64,000 nucleotides of DNA, from NCBI RefSeq assembly GCF_003627795.1, contig NZ_CP032684.1, positions 3,325,001 to 3,389,000 of the forward strand. Reading direction: 5' to 3'. The notes under the pieces were generated by a model. It ran no database searches. It was not told the DNA's origin and saw nothing but the letters and a program-made list of their open reading frames with translations. The DNA is from Rhizobium sp. CCGE531. GTDB taxonomy: Bacteria > Pseudomonadota > Alphaproteobacteria > Rhizobiales > Rhizobiaceae. Shown piece by piece: positions 1 through 9,198 of the stretch. The translations under genes were made by a program, and so were the position numbers. Positions within the stretch are counted from its first letter, which is position 1, and the number at the start of each line of letters is the position of its first letter.

Positions 1-7
1 ATTGCTA

Positions 8-181
8 ATGCTGAAATGGGCTCTCATTTTCTTTGTGATTTCGCTGATCAGCGGCTTTTTTGGCTTTTCCGGAGTATCGGCGGCAACCGCAACCATTGCG
101 CGCGTTCTCTTCGCCATCTTCCTGATCATCTTCCTGGTGTTCCTTATCCTGGCCGTCATGGCCGGCAACGCCGTCGTCTGA
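8..181 (+). CDS. Small DUF1328/YtjA-type membrane protein
   Basis: A 57-residue, almost wholly hydrophobic protein that begins [13 protein letters not shown] and ends AVMAGNAVV. Two membrane segments (about residues 3-24 and 31-54) are separated by a short Gly/Ala-rich turn. Length and the M-(L/F)-(K/R)-W start match the YtjA/DUF1328 family of inner-membrane proteins, which has no established biochemical role. The ATG lies seven bases from the window edge, so its ribosome binding site cannot be seen and a longer start cannot be excluded, but family length argues against it. Confidence 0.8.
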   Translation: MLKWALIFFVISLISGFFGFSGVSAATATIARVLFAIFLIIFLVFLILAVMAGNAVV

Positions 182-214
182 CCATACAAGCCACGACTGT
201 CGAAGGGGGCGGGC

Positions 215-889
215 CTAGATCAGGCTCGCCCCGACGTTTATGGCAAGCGCCAGGATGGTCGTGTTGAACAGGAATGACAGAATGGCATGCAGAAGCACCA
301 GCTTACGCATGCCGACCGTGGAAACGCCGATATCGGCCGTCTGCGCGGCAACGCCGATGGTGAAGGAGAAATAGAGGAAATCCCAATAGATCGGCTCCTC
401 CACCGGCTCGGCGAATTTGAGCCCTTCTCCCTTGCCCGGATTGCTATGAAATTTATGCGCATAATGGATCGTGAACAGGGTGTGCAGGAATGTCCATGAA
501 ATCAGGATGGTCACGATTGCCGTCATCACGCGGAAGAAGGCAACTTCGGGCGATGCATCCTTGATGCCGATGAGATCGAGCGCAATGCCGCCGACGCTGG
601 CGATCGCCGCCGCGATCGATAGGAACAGCAGCAAGCCATCCGAAAAATCGAGGTCGGCCGAGCGCTCGCGGATGCGAAGCGCATTGGCCGTCAGCATCCG
701 ATAGAGGCTGTAGGCAATGAAGACGACGGCGGTCGTATCCCAGGCGATCAGCAGGTTGCCGGCATTGAAAGCACGCGATGTCAGAAGCAGGAAGACGGCA
801 ATACCGGCAAGCACGGAAATCAGGATGACATGGTGCTTGCGCCACAGCACGAGACCTCTGGAACGATGCAAAAGTCCGTTCGCATCCAT
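215..889 (-). CDS. DUF1345 family integral membrane protein
   Basis: 224 residues from the preferred ATG at 889, which has AGGAGAG just upstream; a start at 946 would add 19 residues without a good ribosome binding site. Hydrophobic segments near residues 20-40, 45-65, 85-105, 120-140 and 195-220 give a polytopic protein. The motif EEPIYWDFLYFSFTIG (about 160-175), resembling a channel-like loop, is typical of DUF1345. The function of the family is unknown. The gene is separated from the sugar operon on the same strand by a strong hairpin at 945-977, so it is probably transcribed on its own. Confidence 0.75.
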   Translation of the reverse strand: MDANGLLHRSRGLVLWRKHHVILISVLAGIAVFLLLTSRAFNAGNLLIAWDTTAVVFIAYSLYRMLTANALRIRERSADLDFSDGLLLFLSIAAAIASVGGIALDLIGIKDASPEVAFFRVMTAIVTILISWTFLHTLFTIHYAHKFHSNPGKGEGLKFAEPVEEPIYWDFLYFSFTIGVAAQTADIGVSTVGMRKLVLLHAILSFLFNTTILALAINVGASLI

Positions 890-944
890 GCCGCTCTCCT
901 GATCGCAAATCGCCGTTACAAACCGATTCGCAAACGAGAGTGGC

Positions 945-977
945 AAATAAAAGGAGGCCTCGCAACACGAAGCCTCC
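945..977 (-). terminator. Rho-independent terminator after the sugar-acid operon
   Basis: On the minus strand GGAGGC pairs with GCCTCC around a 13-base loop and is followed by TTTTATTT. It lies 19 bases beyond the SDR stop, the last gene of the leftward operon, and before the DUF1345 start. Confidence 0.75.
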
Positions 978-995
978 GATGGTGGAAATGAAGCC

Positions 996-1727
996 TCAGC
1001 CTGTCCAGCCGCCGTCGATGACGTGGGTCTGGCCTGTCGTGAAGCCCGCCTCGTCGCCGGCCAGATAGGTCACCAGGGCGGCGATCTCCTCTGCGGTCGC
1101 GATACGGCCCATCGGCTGACGGGCAATGAAATCCTTCATCGCCTTGTCGTAATCGCCGGTCGCCCGCAGCCGCTCATGCAGCGACGGGCTGTCGACGGTA
1201 CCCGGGCAAATGGCGTTAGCGCGGATGCCCTTGGAAACGAAATCGGCGGCGATCGATTTGGTCAGCCCGATGACGGCAGCCTTGGAGGCACAATAGGCGA
1301 AACGGTTGGGCACGCCCTTCACGCTGGAAGCGACCGAGGCCATGTTGACGATCGAGCCCTTGCCCTTCTCCAACATGCCCGGCAGGAAGGTGCGGCAGGT
1401 CGTGTACATCGCCTTGGCATTGAGGTTGAAGGAGAAATCCCAGTCCTTTTCCTCGCAGTCAAGGATCGTGCCGGAATGCACGAAACCGGCGCAGTTGAAG
1501 AGCACGTCGATCGGGCCGACCTCTTCCGAGAAAGCCTTGACGGCGGCGCCGTCGAGCACGTTCAGAACATGCTTGCTGGCACCCTCCAGCGTCGAGAGCG
1601 TTTGCTCGTTGATGTCGGTGGCGTAGACATGCGCGCCAAGCGAGATGAAGCGCTCAGCCGTTGCCCGGCCGATGCCCTGCCCCGCCGCCGTGATGACGAC
1701 CTTCTTGCCTTCCAACCCGTGACCCAT
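996..1727 (-). CDS. SDR-family sugar-acid dehydrogenase (2-keto-3-deoxy-L-fuconate dehydrogenase-like)
   Basis: A classical 243-residue short-chain dehydrogenase: cofactor loop TAAGQGIG at residues 13-20, Asp38 after the second beta strand (which favours NAD over NADP), NCAG at 78-81, a serine at 131-135, and the catalytic YCASK at 145-149. The closest general resemblance is to the BDH2/2-keto-3-deoxy-L-fuconate dehydrogenase group. As the last gene of the leftward operon, it would oxidise the product of the enolase-superfamily dehydratase at 5019-6131 to a 2,4-diketo acid. The substrate is inferred from context. No FAH-type diketo-acid hydrolase, the usual next enzyme, is seen in the cluster. 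Confidence 0.75.
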   Translation of the reverse strand: MGHGLEGKKVVITAAGQGIGRATAERFISLGAHVYATDINEQTLSTLEGASKHVLNVLDGAAVKAFSEEVGPIDVLFNCAGFVHSGTILDCEEKDWDFSFNLNAKAMYTTCRTFLPGMLEKGKGSIVNMASVASSVKGVPNRFAYCASKAAVIGLTKSIAADFVSKGIRANAICPGTVDSPSLHERLRATGDYDKAMKDFIARQPMGRIATAEEIAALVTYLAGDEAGFTTGQTHVIDGGWTG

Positions 1728-1833
1728 AATCCTGATCCTTTCCTCGGGACTATGATCTCATCCATTCCGCCGGCCGCGTAGCCGGCGCCTCAGACAAGAT
1801 CATGCAATAACAATCAGTTGGCGCAGCCTCTCG

Positions 1834-2967
1834 CTAAGCTTCGAAGGACTGCGCGAAGCGGCGGTTCAGCTTATCGATGAGGACTGTATGCCGCTCGCCC
1901 GTTCGCAGTCCATCGCTAATCACCTCGGATGCGTCGCTTTGAAACGCCATGTAGCCGTCGTGCCGCGGCCGCACATACGCGCCCTCCAGCGTCGCGCGCG
2001 TATTGCGGTAAAAATCGAGCGCCGGCGCATTGACCGCATCACTGACCCAGGCGTCGGCATGGCCCGGCTGACCGTTGCTACCAGCATAGATCCCTGATTG
2101 CACGGGGCCGCCGGCGATCCAGCGCGCGAAGGCCTTCGCCTCTTCCGGGGCCTGCGTGCGTGCCGATACGGCAATCCCCGTACCGCCCAGCGCCGAGCCA
2201 TTCGGCGGGCGGCCGTCGATGACGGGCATATCCGCGAAGGCGATGCGTGCCGGCCTGAAACCGGCAAAGGAATAATTGACGTAACCGTAAATGAAGGGCG
2301 TCGCCACATAGGGACTGTCCGTCTGGCCCATCAGATCGAACACCGCGATCGGGTCCATCTCGTAGCAGCTGATATCCATGCCGGAGACGAGCCGCGCCAT
2401 CCAGTCGAGCACGGCTTCACCATCGGCTTTCGCGATGAAATCCGGGCCTTCGATGCTGCAGGGCGTGCCGAGGTGCGCCGCCAGCGAGATGAAGGTCATC
2501 AGCGAATGCGGCGGCCGCATCGGCAGGATCGCCCTGCCTTCCTTGGCGAGCGTCACGAACTCGGCGAGATCCTTGACCGGCGCGTTCAGGCGGTCGGGCC
2601 GGTATGCCTGCACCTGCGTTGCCGCATCGAGCGGAAAGGCCCACTGGCGGCCCTGCCAGTTGTAGCTCGGATAGGAGCGCCCGACGGTGCCGGCTGCGAT
2701 CGCGGCGATTTCATCCGCATGGGCGGCATCATCGAGCGGCAGCAGGCAGTTCTCGCGCGTGATCTGCCCGACATGCGGATGATCGATGACGATGAGATCG
2801 TATTGGGCGGCAAGTTCCTCCACCGGAAAGGTCTCGAAATCCTGCAGCGAGCGCTTTTCCCAGCTGATCGCGACGCCGGTCTTTTCCTGCCACTGCTTCG
2901 AGCAGGCGATCATCGGATCATAGCCGCGCGGATGCGACCAAGTCATTCCCTTCAGCTTCACCATCAT
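1834..2967 (-). CDS. Extracellular-solute-binding-protein homologue without signal peptide
   Basis: A 377-residue protein with the fold signature of sugar-binding proteins of ABC transporters (family 1): an N-terminal lobe with [12 protein letters not shown] (about 56-67), a conserved middle GGTGIAVS (about 262-269) and a helical C-terminal lobe. The N-terminus [17 protein letters not shown] has no hydrophobic stretch, so the protein should stay in the cytoplasm, unlike the normal binding protein at 9199-10515 of the same operon. Its start overlaps the stop of the MaoC gene by 4 bp (ATGA), implying translational coupling. It may act as an intracellular sensor or ligand carrier; this is inference. 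No upstream in-frame signal sequence is available because the MaoC gene occupies that DNA. Confidence 0.7.
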   Translation of the reverse strand: MMVKLKGMTWSHPRGYDPMIACSKQWQEKTGVAISWEKRSLQDFETFPVEELAAQYDLIVIDHPHVGQITRENCLLPLDDAAHADEIAAIAAGTVGRSYPSYNWQGRQWAFPLDAATQVQAYRPDRLNAPVKDLAEFVTLAKEGRAILPMRPPHSLMTFISLAAHLGTPCSIEGPDFIAKADGEAVLDWMARLVSGMDISCYEMDPIAVFDLMGQTDSPYVATPFIYGYVNYSFAGFRPARIAFADMPVIDGRPPNGSALGGTGIAVSARTQAPEEAKAFARWIAGGPVQSGIYAGSNGQPGHADAWVSDAVNAPALDFYRNTRATLEGAYVRPRHDGYMAFQSDASEVISDGLRTGERHTVLIDKLNRRFAQSFEA

Positions 2968-3425
2968 GCCTTCTCCGCGCCTGGTTTGCGCTCGACGACC
3001 AGAATGTGATCGGCGGCGAGCACGACTTCGTCGCGCTGGTTCAGCACCTCACAACGCTCGACGACGCGACCGGCCGCCGGACGCTTCGGATCATCCTCTT
3101 TCGCCGAAATGGTGACGCGGGTGTGGATCGTGTCACCGATATGCACCGGACGGACGAAGCGGAGCCGGTCGTAGCCATAGGAAAAGGCGACGGGATTGAT
3201 GAGCGAGGCCGTCAGCCCGACGCCGATCGCAAAGATCATCGTGCCATGGGCGATGCGCTGGCCGCCGGGCAAGGTCTTGGCAAATTCCGCATCCATGTGA
3301 TGCGGGAAGAAATCGCCGGTGTGGCCGGCATGGACGACGAAATCGGTCTCGGTGATCGTCCGTCCCGTGGTCACTCGGACATGGCCGAGTTCATAGTCTT
3401 CGAAATAGATGGTTTGTTCTGCCAT
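2964..3425 (-). CDS. MaoC-like (hot-dog fold) hydratase/dehydratase
   Basis: 153 residues with the MaoC hot-dog signature: [21 protein letters not shown] at the N-terminus, then the hydratase core with [14 protein letters not shown] (about 32-45), [10 protein letters not shown] (about 59-68) and [19 protein letters not shown] (about 83-101). Asp/His pairs in these segments are the usual catalytic dyad of enoyl-CoA hydratases of this family. It sits between the Gfo/Idh gene (4 bases upstream) and the unusual binding-protein homologue (4-bp overlap). A second MaoC gene (12423-12968) and a CoA-transferase lie in the divergent operon, so a CoA-thioester substrate is likely; which one is unknown. 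Confidence 0.8.
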   Translation of the reverse strand: MAEQTIYFEDYELGHVRVTTGRTITETDFVVHAGHTGDFFPHHMDAEFAKTLPGGQRIAHGTMIFAIGVGLTASLINPVAFSYGYDRLRFVRPVHIGDTIHTRVTISAKEDDPKRPAAGRVVERCEVLNQRDEVVLAADHILVVERKPGAEKA

Positions 3426-3428
3426 TCC

Positions 3429-4502
3429 TCAAGCCTTTGGAAGTTCTGCAATCGGCGTCGCCGGCGCGGCGCTCGATTGATAAGCGGCCTCGACAAGCGC
3501 CATGGTTTGCCATGCATCCTCGACGGAGCCGACCAGCTCCTGGTCCTCGCCGGATGCGAAGCGCTGCAGGTTTGCCATGCGATTGACGAAAGCGTCGGGG
3601 AACCAGGCACCCTCCAGCTTGACCTCGATCCAATCGCTGCCGCCGGCGGGGCGTATCCACAGTTCGTCCGGCTCGCCGCGCGGATAGTCGAGATTCACGC
3701 CGAGCTTGACGTAGGCCGCGCCCTTGGTGCCGGAAATGCGAAACTCGCAGGCCTGGAACTTGCGGCCGAAATCGTGGTCATGATTGACCGAAAGCACGCA
3801 GCGGACCTTGTCGCCATAATCGAGGATCGCCGCGGTGCGCGTCTGCGCGACATCATGGTTGGGATGGCCGATAGTCTTGGCGTGGATCCCCTGAGGATTG
3901 CCGAGCAATCCGCGAATGAAATCGAGATAGTGGATCGAGTGCATGGCGATCTCGATCCGCGGCAGGCCTTTCAGGAAAGGCCATAGCCCCCAAGGGGTGG
4001 CGAGTGCCAGCCAGGCATCGAAATCGACGACCTCGCCGAGATAGCCCTTGTCAACCGCATCATGGAGCGCCAGCATCATCGGCGCAAAGCGCAGCTGGAA
4101 ATTGACGGCCGCCTTGATGTCCCGCTCGCGGCAGACCCGCAGAATTTCGGAGGCGCCGGCGAGATCGCTGCCCATCGGCTTCTGGATCAGCGCTAGGGAG
4201 CCGCGAGGCAATTTCGCAAGGATCGTGGCATGAGCGGAAGGCGGCGTCGCCAGATCGAAGATCGCGCCCTCGACGGCAAGCGCCTCGGCTTCGGACCCAA
4301 AGGCTCGAATGCCCCATTGAGCGGCCAACGCTGCTACCTTTTCGGCATTCGGATCATAGAGACCTGCGACCGGAAAACCGGCTTGCTTATAGGCCGGCAG
4401 ATGCGCGTCGCCGACGATACTGCCCGCTCCGAAAATCACGATCGGCCGGGGATTCGACGGCTTCGGCCACCATTGGCGAAGGGATTGGGGGTCGAAGGTC
4501 AT
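3429..4502 (-). CDS. Gfo/Idh/MocA-family oxidoreductase
   Basis: 357 residues from the ATG at 4502. An N-terminal Rossmann domain carries IVIFGAGSIVGDAHLPAYKQ (about 22-41), the family's catalytic lysine is seen as IQKPMG (about 107-112), and a C-terminal alpha/beta domain contains the IEIAMHSIHYLDFIRGLLG segment. Members oxidise or reduce sugars with NAD(P); in this operon it is the best candidate for the first sugar (or sugar-lactone) oxidation. The start at 4502 is preferred because GGAGGGTGAG precedes it; this Shine-Dalgarno is part of a REP-like palindrome, and the 22 upstream residues of the longer ORF are repeat translation. Confidence 0.75.
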   Translation of the reverse strand: MTFDPQSLRQWWPKPSNPRPIVIFGAGSIVGDAHLPAYKQAGFPVAGLYDPNAEKVAALAAQWGIRAFGSEAEALAVEGAIFDLATPPSAHATILAKLPRGSLALIQKPMGSDLAGASEILRVCRERDIKAAVNFQLRFAPMMLALHDAVDKGYLGEVVDFDAWLALATPWGLWPFLKGLPRIEIAMHSIHYLDFIRGLLGNPQGIHAKTIGHPNHDVAQTRTAAILDYGDKVRCVLSVNHDHDFGRKFQACEFRISGTKGAAYVKLGVNLDYPRGEPDELWIRPAGGSDWIEVKLEGAWFPDAFVNRMANLQRFASGEDQELVGSVEDAWQTMALVEAAYQSSAAPATPIAELPKA

Positions 4503-4665
4503 CTCACCCTCCCCTTGAGCGGGGGGTCGGACCGAAGGTTCGGGGCGGGGTGATCTCTCCTCGTGCAAGGAAAACAGACATGTGCGCCCGCAGCGTCACC
4601 CCCACCCGCGCGCTTCGCGCGACCTCCCCCCTCAAGGGGGAGGTGACCGCTTCGCGGTCCGTTCC
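4500..4665. repeat. REP-like palindromic repeats between mutarotase and Gfo/Idh genes
   Basis: The 173-bp gap holds several hairpins: ACCTCCCCC / GGGGGAGGT (4622-4644), GACCGC / GCGGTC (4645-4659), CGCGC-TT-CGCGCG before them, and a weaker stem around 4503-4530 that supplies the ribosome binding site of the downstream gene. The CTCCCCC...GGGGGAG core recurs at 14.2, 14.3, 56.5 and 57.8 kb. Confidence 0.7.
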
Positions 4666-4675
4666 ATTCCAGTCC

Positions 4676-5005
4676 CTAATCAAGGTGAAACACCCCTTCC
4701 ATCATGGCCCACCACTCGCCCTCCTTCCGGGTCTCGAACGGCTTCTGGCAAGGTATACACACCGACCACCATTCCTGGTTTTTCGGGCTGGCGGCCATCT
4801 TTGCCATATCGGCCTCGAAATCCGTGCCGACATATTCCCAATAGCCGAAGAGCAGGTTTTCCGGCTCCTTCAGGAAGATCGAATAGTTGGTGACGTTGCA
4901 TTCGGAGATCAGCGCCAGGATCTCGGGCCAGACGGCCGCGTGGAGCGCCTTGTATTCCGCGACTTTGGCCGGCTCCAGGCCGATCACCATTCCCATCCGC
5001 TGCAT
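4676..5005 (-). CDS. L-rhamnose/L-fucose-type mutarotase (RhaM family)
   Basis: 109 residues, the normal RhaM length. Visible family features: the N-terminal MGMVIGLEPAKVAEYKALHAAVWPEI, with the conserved active-site His and Trp (HAAVWP, about 22-27), N-Y-S-IF in the middle, and the C-terminal EWWAMMEGVFHLD. These enzymes interconvert alpha and beta anomers of 6-deoxyhexoses in the cytoplasm and feed the anomer that the dehydrogenase accepts. Located 13 bp after the enolase-superfamily gene. The family alone cannot tell L-rhamnose from L-fucose or L-lyxose. Confidence 0.85.
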   Translation of the reverse strand: MQRMGMVIGLEPAKVAEYKALHAAVWPEILALISECNVTNYSIFLKEPENLLFGYWEYVGTDFEADMAKMAASPKNQEWWSVCIPCQKPFETRKEGEWWAMMEGVFHLD

Positions 5006-5018
5006 GGCCAGTTCCTCC

Positions 5019-6131
5019 TCAGCCGTGGATTTCCCGGGTGAATTCGCCGATCGAGCGCGCCTTCACCGCCTCCCAGTCCCAGGCGATGCCGATGCCAGGC
5101 TCTGAAGGAGCCAAGGCCATGCCGTCGACGATCTCCATGCCCTTGGTGGTGAGATCATCGAGCTGCGGGATATATTCGACATACTTGCCGTTCGGCACGG
5201 CGCAGGTGAGGCTGACATGCAGCTCCATCAGGAAGTGCGGGCAGACGGGAATGTCGAAAGCTTCCGCCGCATGCGCCACTTTCAGCCAAGGCGTGATACC
5301 GCCGATGCGGGCAACGTCCACCTGCACGATCGAGCAGGCGCCCTTCTGCATATATTCGCGGAAATGCCGGATCGAATACATGGATTCCCCGACCGCAATC
5401 GGCGTCGGCGTCGAGCGGGTCAGCCGGATATGGCCGTCGAGATCGTCTGATGGCAGCGGCTCCTCGATCCAGGCAAGGTCCAACTCCTTCAAGCGTGCCG
5501 CCCGGCGGATCGCCTCATCGACGGTAAAGCCCTGATTGCAGTCGGTCATGATCTCGAAGCCGGAGCCGAGCGCCAGGCGCATGGCCGAGAGCCGGTCGTA
5601 ATCCTCGGAGCCATGCGGCTTGCCGATCTTCACCTTGGAGCCGGAAAAGCCCTTGGCCTTCGCCTGCAAGGCGTCTTCGACCAAGGCCTCCTTCTCGATA
5701 TGCAGCCAGCCGCCCTCAGTCGTGTAAAGCGGGCAACGATCCCTGGCGCCGCCGGCGAGCTTCCACAGCGGCAGAGCCTGCTTCTTCGCCCGCAAGTCCC
5801 AAAGCGCCGTATCGACGGCGGCGAGCGCCAGCGCCGTGATGGCGCCGATCGTCGTCGCATGCGTGGCGAATTCCATTTTGTGCCAGATCGCCTCGATGCG
5901 ATCGGCATCCTCGCCGATCAGCAGTGGCACAAGATGGTCCGACAGCAGCCGCATGACGGAGGAACCGCCGGTGCCAATCGTATAGCTGTAGCCGGTGCCG
6001 ACGGCGCCGTCGCTATCGGTGATGGTGACGATCGGCGTCTCCTGGCTGACGAAGCTCTGGATCGCATCCGTCCGCTTCACCTTCGGCGGCAGGTCGACCA
6101 TGCGTAGCTCAATTTTTTCGATACGTGCCAT
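5019..6131 (-). CDS. Mandelate racemase/enolase-superfamily sugar-acid dehydratase
   Basis: 370 residues with the capping domain first, then the TIM barrel. The visible catalytic set is KVKIGK (KxK base, about 167-172), metal ligands in DCNQG (about 194-198), EEPL (about 219-222) and GES (about 244-246), and PHFLMELH near 295, a likely site for the second-side acid/base. This is the mandelate-racemase subgroup, whose sugar-acid dehydratases turn aldonates into 2-keto-3-deoxy acids. At 370 residues it is shorter than typical L-fuconate dehydratase (about 430), so the exact aldonate is open. It is followed by the mutarotase gene and preceded by the transporter ATPase (11-bp gap). Confidence 0.8.
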   Translation of the reverse strand: MARIEKIELRMVDLPPKVKRTDAIQSFVSQETPIVTITDSDGAVGTGYSYTIGTGGSSVMRLLSDHLVPLLIGEDADRIEAIWHKMEFATHATTIGAITALALAAVDTALWDLRAKKQALPLWKLAGGARDRCPLYTTEGGWLHIEKEALVEDALQAKAKGFSGSKVKIGKPHGSEDYDRLSAMRLALGSGFEIMTDCNQGFTVDEAIRRAARLKELDLAWIEEPLPSDDLDGHIRLTRSTPTPIAVGESMYSIRHFREYMQKGACSIVQVDVARIGGITPWLKVAHAAEAFDIPVCPHFLMELHVSLTCAVPNGKYVEYIPQLDDLTTKGMEIVDGMALAPSEPGIGIAWDWEAVKARSIGEFTREIHG

Positions 6132-6142
6132 GGGTCGGCTCC

Positions 6143-7240
6143 TCAGCTTGCCAGGCTCTTGCCGGTTTCAACGGAGAAGAGGTGCGCCTGACTGAGATCG
6201 AAGCTCATCTTCAGCTGTTCGCCGCTCTTCAATGAGCGCGGATTGAGCATGCGCGTCACCCATTCGCGTCCGGCGAATTCGACGAAGACGAGCGTCTCAT
6301 TGCCGAGCGGCTCGGTGATGGCGACGGGCAAGGTCAGTTCATAGACAGCCGATTCCACGCCGGAATGCAGGCCATGTCCCGTCGGGAAGATATCGTCGGG
6401 CCTGAGGCCGAAGGCGACCTTCTCGCCTTCCCTGACCTTACCGGCAAACTGGCCCGGCTGCGGCAGCCGGTCGCCATTCTTGAAGACGAGTTCGCCTGCG
6501 TTCAGCGTCGCCTCCTCGATATTCATCGGCGGCGAGCCGATGAAGCCGGCGACGAATCGCGTGGCCGGCCGCTTGAACACCTCGTCCGGCGTGCCGACCT
6601 GCTCGATATAGCCGTCGCGCATGATGACGATGCGGTCCGCCAGCGTCATGGCCTCGACCTGGTCGTGCGTAACGTAAACCACCGTCGACTGCACCTTGGC
6701 ATGCAGCTTCTTGATCTCGGTGCGCATCTGCGTGCGCAGCTTGGCGTCGAGGTTCGACAGCGGTTCATCGAAGAGGAAGACTTCCGGCTGGCGCACGATG
6801 GCGCGGCCCATGGCGACGCGCTGGCGCTGGCCGCCGGAAAGCTGTGCCGGGCGGCGATCCATCAGGGCATCCAGGCTGAGAATGGCGGCCGCCTCGTTGA
6901 CGCGCTTGTCGATCTCGGCCTGCGGCTGCTTGGCGATCTTCAGCGAGAAGCCCATGTTCTCGCGCACCGTCATATGCGGATAGAGCGCATAGGACTGGAA
7001 CACCATGGAGATGTTGCGATCGCGCGGCGGCAGGTCGTTGACGACCGTATTGCCGATCTCGATCGTGCCATCGGAAACATCCTCCAGGCCGGCGATCATG
7101 CGCAGCGTCGTCGACTTGCCGCAGCCGGACGGGCCGACGAGCGCGATGAACTCCTTGTCCGCGATGTCGAGATCGATCCCGTGGACGATTTCCAGCGCGC
7201 CATAGCGCTTGACGAGTTTTTTGAGGGAAACCTGAGCCAT
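6143..7240 (-). CDS. Sugar ABC transporter ATP-binding protein (MalK/UgpC type)
   Basis: 365 residues from the ATG at 7240. Walker [10 protein letters not shown] (about 37-45), Q-loop, signature [14 protein letters not shown] (about 134-147), Walker [11 protein letters not shown]-loop VTHD, then a C-terminal TOBE/regulatory region of about 120 residues as in MalK. The longer ORF up to 7348 overlaps the permease gene and is rejected. It energises uptake through the two permeases directly upstream (stop of the nearer one at 7246). Confidence 0.9.
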   Translation of the reverse strand: MAQVSLKKLVKRYGALEIVHGIDLDIADKEFIALVGPSGCGKSTTLRMIAGLEDVSDGTIEIGNTVVNDLPPRDRNISMVFQSYALYPHMTVRENMGFSLKIAKQPQAEIDKRVNEAAAILSLDALMDRRPAQLSGGQRQRVAMGRAIVRQPEVFLFDEPLSNLDAKLRTQMRTEIKKLHAKVQSTVVYVTHDQVEAMTLADRIVIMRDGYIEQVGTPDEVFKRPATRFVAGFIGSPPMNIEEATLNAGELVFKNGDRLPQPGQFAGKVREGEKVAFGLRPDDIFPTGHGLHSGVESAVYELTLPVAITEPLGNETLVFVEFAGREWVTRMLNPRSLKSGEQLKMSFDLSQAHLFSVETGKSLAS

Positions 7241-7245
7241 GGAGA

Positions 7246-8112
7246 TCAACCTTTGACCGCACCGAATGTCAGACCCGACACCAGATGCTTCTGAATGATG
7301 AAAGTGAGAGCGAGCGCCGGAATGATCATCACGACCGCGAGTGCGCACATGCCGCGCCAGTCGATGGTGAACTCGGCCGTATAGTCGAGCAAGCCCACAG
7401 GCAGCGTCTTGGAATTGACGGAGCGCGTCAGCTGCGAGGCCAGTGCATATTCGTTCCAGCAGGTGAGGAAGGCGAAGATGCCGGCGGATGCGATGCCGGG
7501 GCCGGCAAGCGGGAATTCCACCTGCCAGAAAGCCTGCCAGCGCGTGCAGCCGTCGATCTGGGCGGCTTCGGCGAGATCCTTCGGCACCTGCCGGAAGAAA
7601 CCGTCGATCAGCCAGATGGTGAAGGGCACGTTCAGCGCGACATAGGTGAGGATCAGGCCGAAATGCGTGTCGATGATACCGAGCCGCGCATAGACCATGA
7701 AGAGCGGCAGAGACAGAGCGACGCCGGGCACGGAGCGCGTCAGCATCAGCCCGAGGAACACGGCCGATTTGCCCGAGAAACGGAAGCGGGCGAAGGCATA
7801 GCCGCCGGACATGCCGATCACCAGTGCGATGGCGGTCGAGGTGACGGAGATAACAAGCGAATTGCGGAAATAATCCCAGACGGGAATGCCGCCCTGCCCC
7901 ACGCCGCTGAACATCGAGCGATAGGCTTCCAGCGAAAGCTCCTGCGGGATCCAGATCGCCGGCTTCGCCATGATTTCCACGGTCGGGCGCAGCGAGCTAA
8001 GGACGATCCAGAAGCCGGGCAGGCATATGACGAGCATCGCGAGGAAAAGGCCGATGAGATAGGCGATGTTCCAGAGGCGGCGCTGCAGGCGTTGTTGAGC
8101 GTTGCGATCCAT
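7246..8112 (-). CDS. Sugar ABC transporter permease (MalG type)
   Basis: 288 residues and six predicted membrane segments (first about 15-37). The ABC-binding EAA loop appears as DLAEAAQIDGCTRWQAFWQVEFPLAGPG (about 195-222). The C-terminus, [15 protein letters not shown], is the normal MalG-like end. ATG at 8112 with GGAGTGG ahead of it is preferred over a GTG at 8121; the stop of the partner permease lies at 8115. Confidence 0.9.
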   Translation of the reverse strand: MDRNAQQRLQRRLWNIAYLIGLFLAMLVICLPGFWIVLSSLRPTVEIMAKPAIWIPQELSLEAYRSMFSGVGQGGIPVWDYFRNSLVISVTSTAIALVIGMSGGYAFARFRFSGKSAVFLGLMLTRSVPGVALSLPLFMVYARLGIIDTHFGLILTYVALNVPFTIWLIDGFFRQVPKDLAEAAQIDGCTRWQAFWQVEFPLAGPGIASAGIFAFLTCWNEYALASQLTRSVNSKTLPVGLLDYTAEFTIDWRGMCALAVVMIIPALALTFIIQKHLVSGLTFGAVKG

Positions 8113-8114
8113 GA

Positions 8115-9008
8115 TTACCACTCCGCTCCGATCTGGGTGCGGGCAAGCGCCAGCTTACGGAAGAAATAGACGGTGAAGACGATCGAAAGGATGATCGAGA
8201 CATAGGCCATGGCATTGGCGAGACCCATCTGCGCATCGGCATAGGCGGTGCGCCCGACCAGCGTCCAGATCAGCTCCGTGCGCCGCGCCGGCCCGCCATC
8301 CGTCATGATCTTGACGATGTCGTAGGCACGCGCGACATCCAGCGAGCGGATCGTCATGGCGATGAAGGCAAAGGGCATCAGGAACGGCCAGGTGACGTAA
8401 CGGAACGTCTGCCAGCTGGTGCAGCCGTCCACTTTGGCGGCCTCGACCGGCTCCTGCGGCATGGCGAGCAGCCCGGCAAGGATGAGGATTGCGAAGACAG
8501 AGGTCGAAGACCAGACTTCGGCAATCACGATGGAGAGCAGCGCCAGATTGCCGTCGATCAGCCAGGGAATGGCCGCTTCGGTCATGCCCAGGGATTGCAG
8601 GGCATTGTTGATGATGCCGACATTGTCGTTGAACATGAATTTGAACTGGAAGCCGACGAGAACAGGCGAGAACATCATCGGAAACATCATCAGCGTGCGC
8701 AGCACGCGCTTGCCATGGGTCGCCTTGTTGACCAACAGGGCCAATCCCAGGCCGAGCAGCATTTCCAGATTGAGCGCGATCGTCAGCAGCACCACGGTGC
8801 GCACGAAGGCCGCGAGAAATACCGGATCGCTAAGGATGCGGATGTAATTGCGCAGGCCGATGAAGGTGAAGAGCGTGGCCGGCCGCGTCAGGCGAAACGG
8901 CGTGAAGCTGGAATAGAAGGAGAGAAGCAGCGGAAAGAGAACCACCGCCACAAGGACGATGATCGCCGGGAGAAGAAGCAGGACCGGTGGAGATATTCTT
9001 TTGAGCAT
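8115..9008 (-). CDS. Sugar ABC transporter permease (MalF type)
   Basis: 297 residues from MLKRISPPVLLLLPAIIVL (ATG at 9008), with six membrane segments and the EAA loop EPVEAAKVDGCTSWQTFRYVTWPFLMP (about 200-226). The ORF is open to 9215, but that extension translates the intercistronic hairpin at 9156-9186 and has no permease character. Partner of the MalG-type gene downstream. Confidence 0.9.
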   Translation of the reverse strand: MLKRISPPVLLLLPAIIVLVAVVLFPLLLSFYSSFTPFRLTRPATLFTFIGLRNYIRILSDPVFLAAFVRTVVLLTIALNLEMLLGLGLALLVNKATHGKRVLRTLMMFPMMFSPVLVGFQFKFMFNDNVGIINNALQSLGMTEAAIPWLIDGNLALLSIVIAEVWSSTSVFAILILAGLLAMPQEPVEAAKVDGCTSWQTFRYVTWPFLMPFAFIAMTIRSLDVARAYDIVKIMTDGGPARRTELIWTLVGRTAYADAQMGLANAMAYVSIILSIVFTVYFFRKLALARTQIGAEW

Positions 9009-9155
9009 GGTTTGCACCTGTCGGCATTCCTCGGCAGCGTGGCCCGGACTGCGTGGAATGAATTGCCTGGGACCGAGAAGCCGGTACGAAGCCGGCGGCA
9101 CAAACCGGCCCCTCACGGTGCCGATCGAAAGCCATTCCCGAAGTCGGATTGCGGG

Positions 9156-9186
9156 AAATCCCGCGCACCCTGAGCGCGCGGGATTT
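9156..9186 (-). promoter_or_regulatory. Intercistronic hairpin after the binding-protein gene
   Basis: A perfect 11-bp stem, AAATCCCGCGC / GCGCGGGATTT with a 9-base loop, starts 13 bases past the binding-protein stop in a 190-bp gap. No U-tract follows, so it is more likely a 3'-end stabiliser or processing site that raises binding-protein over permease expression, as in malE-malF, than a full terminator. Confidence 0.6.
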
Positions 9187-9198
9187 CGATTGCATCGC

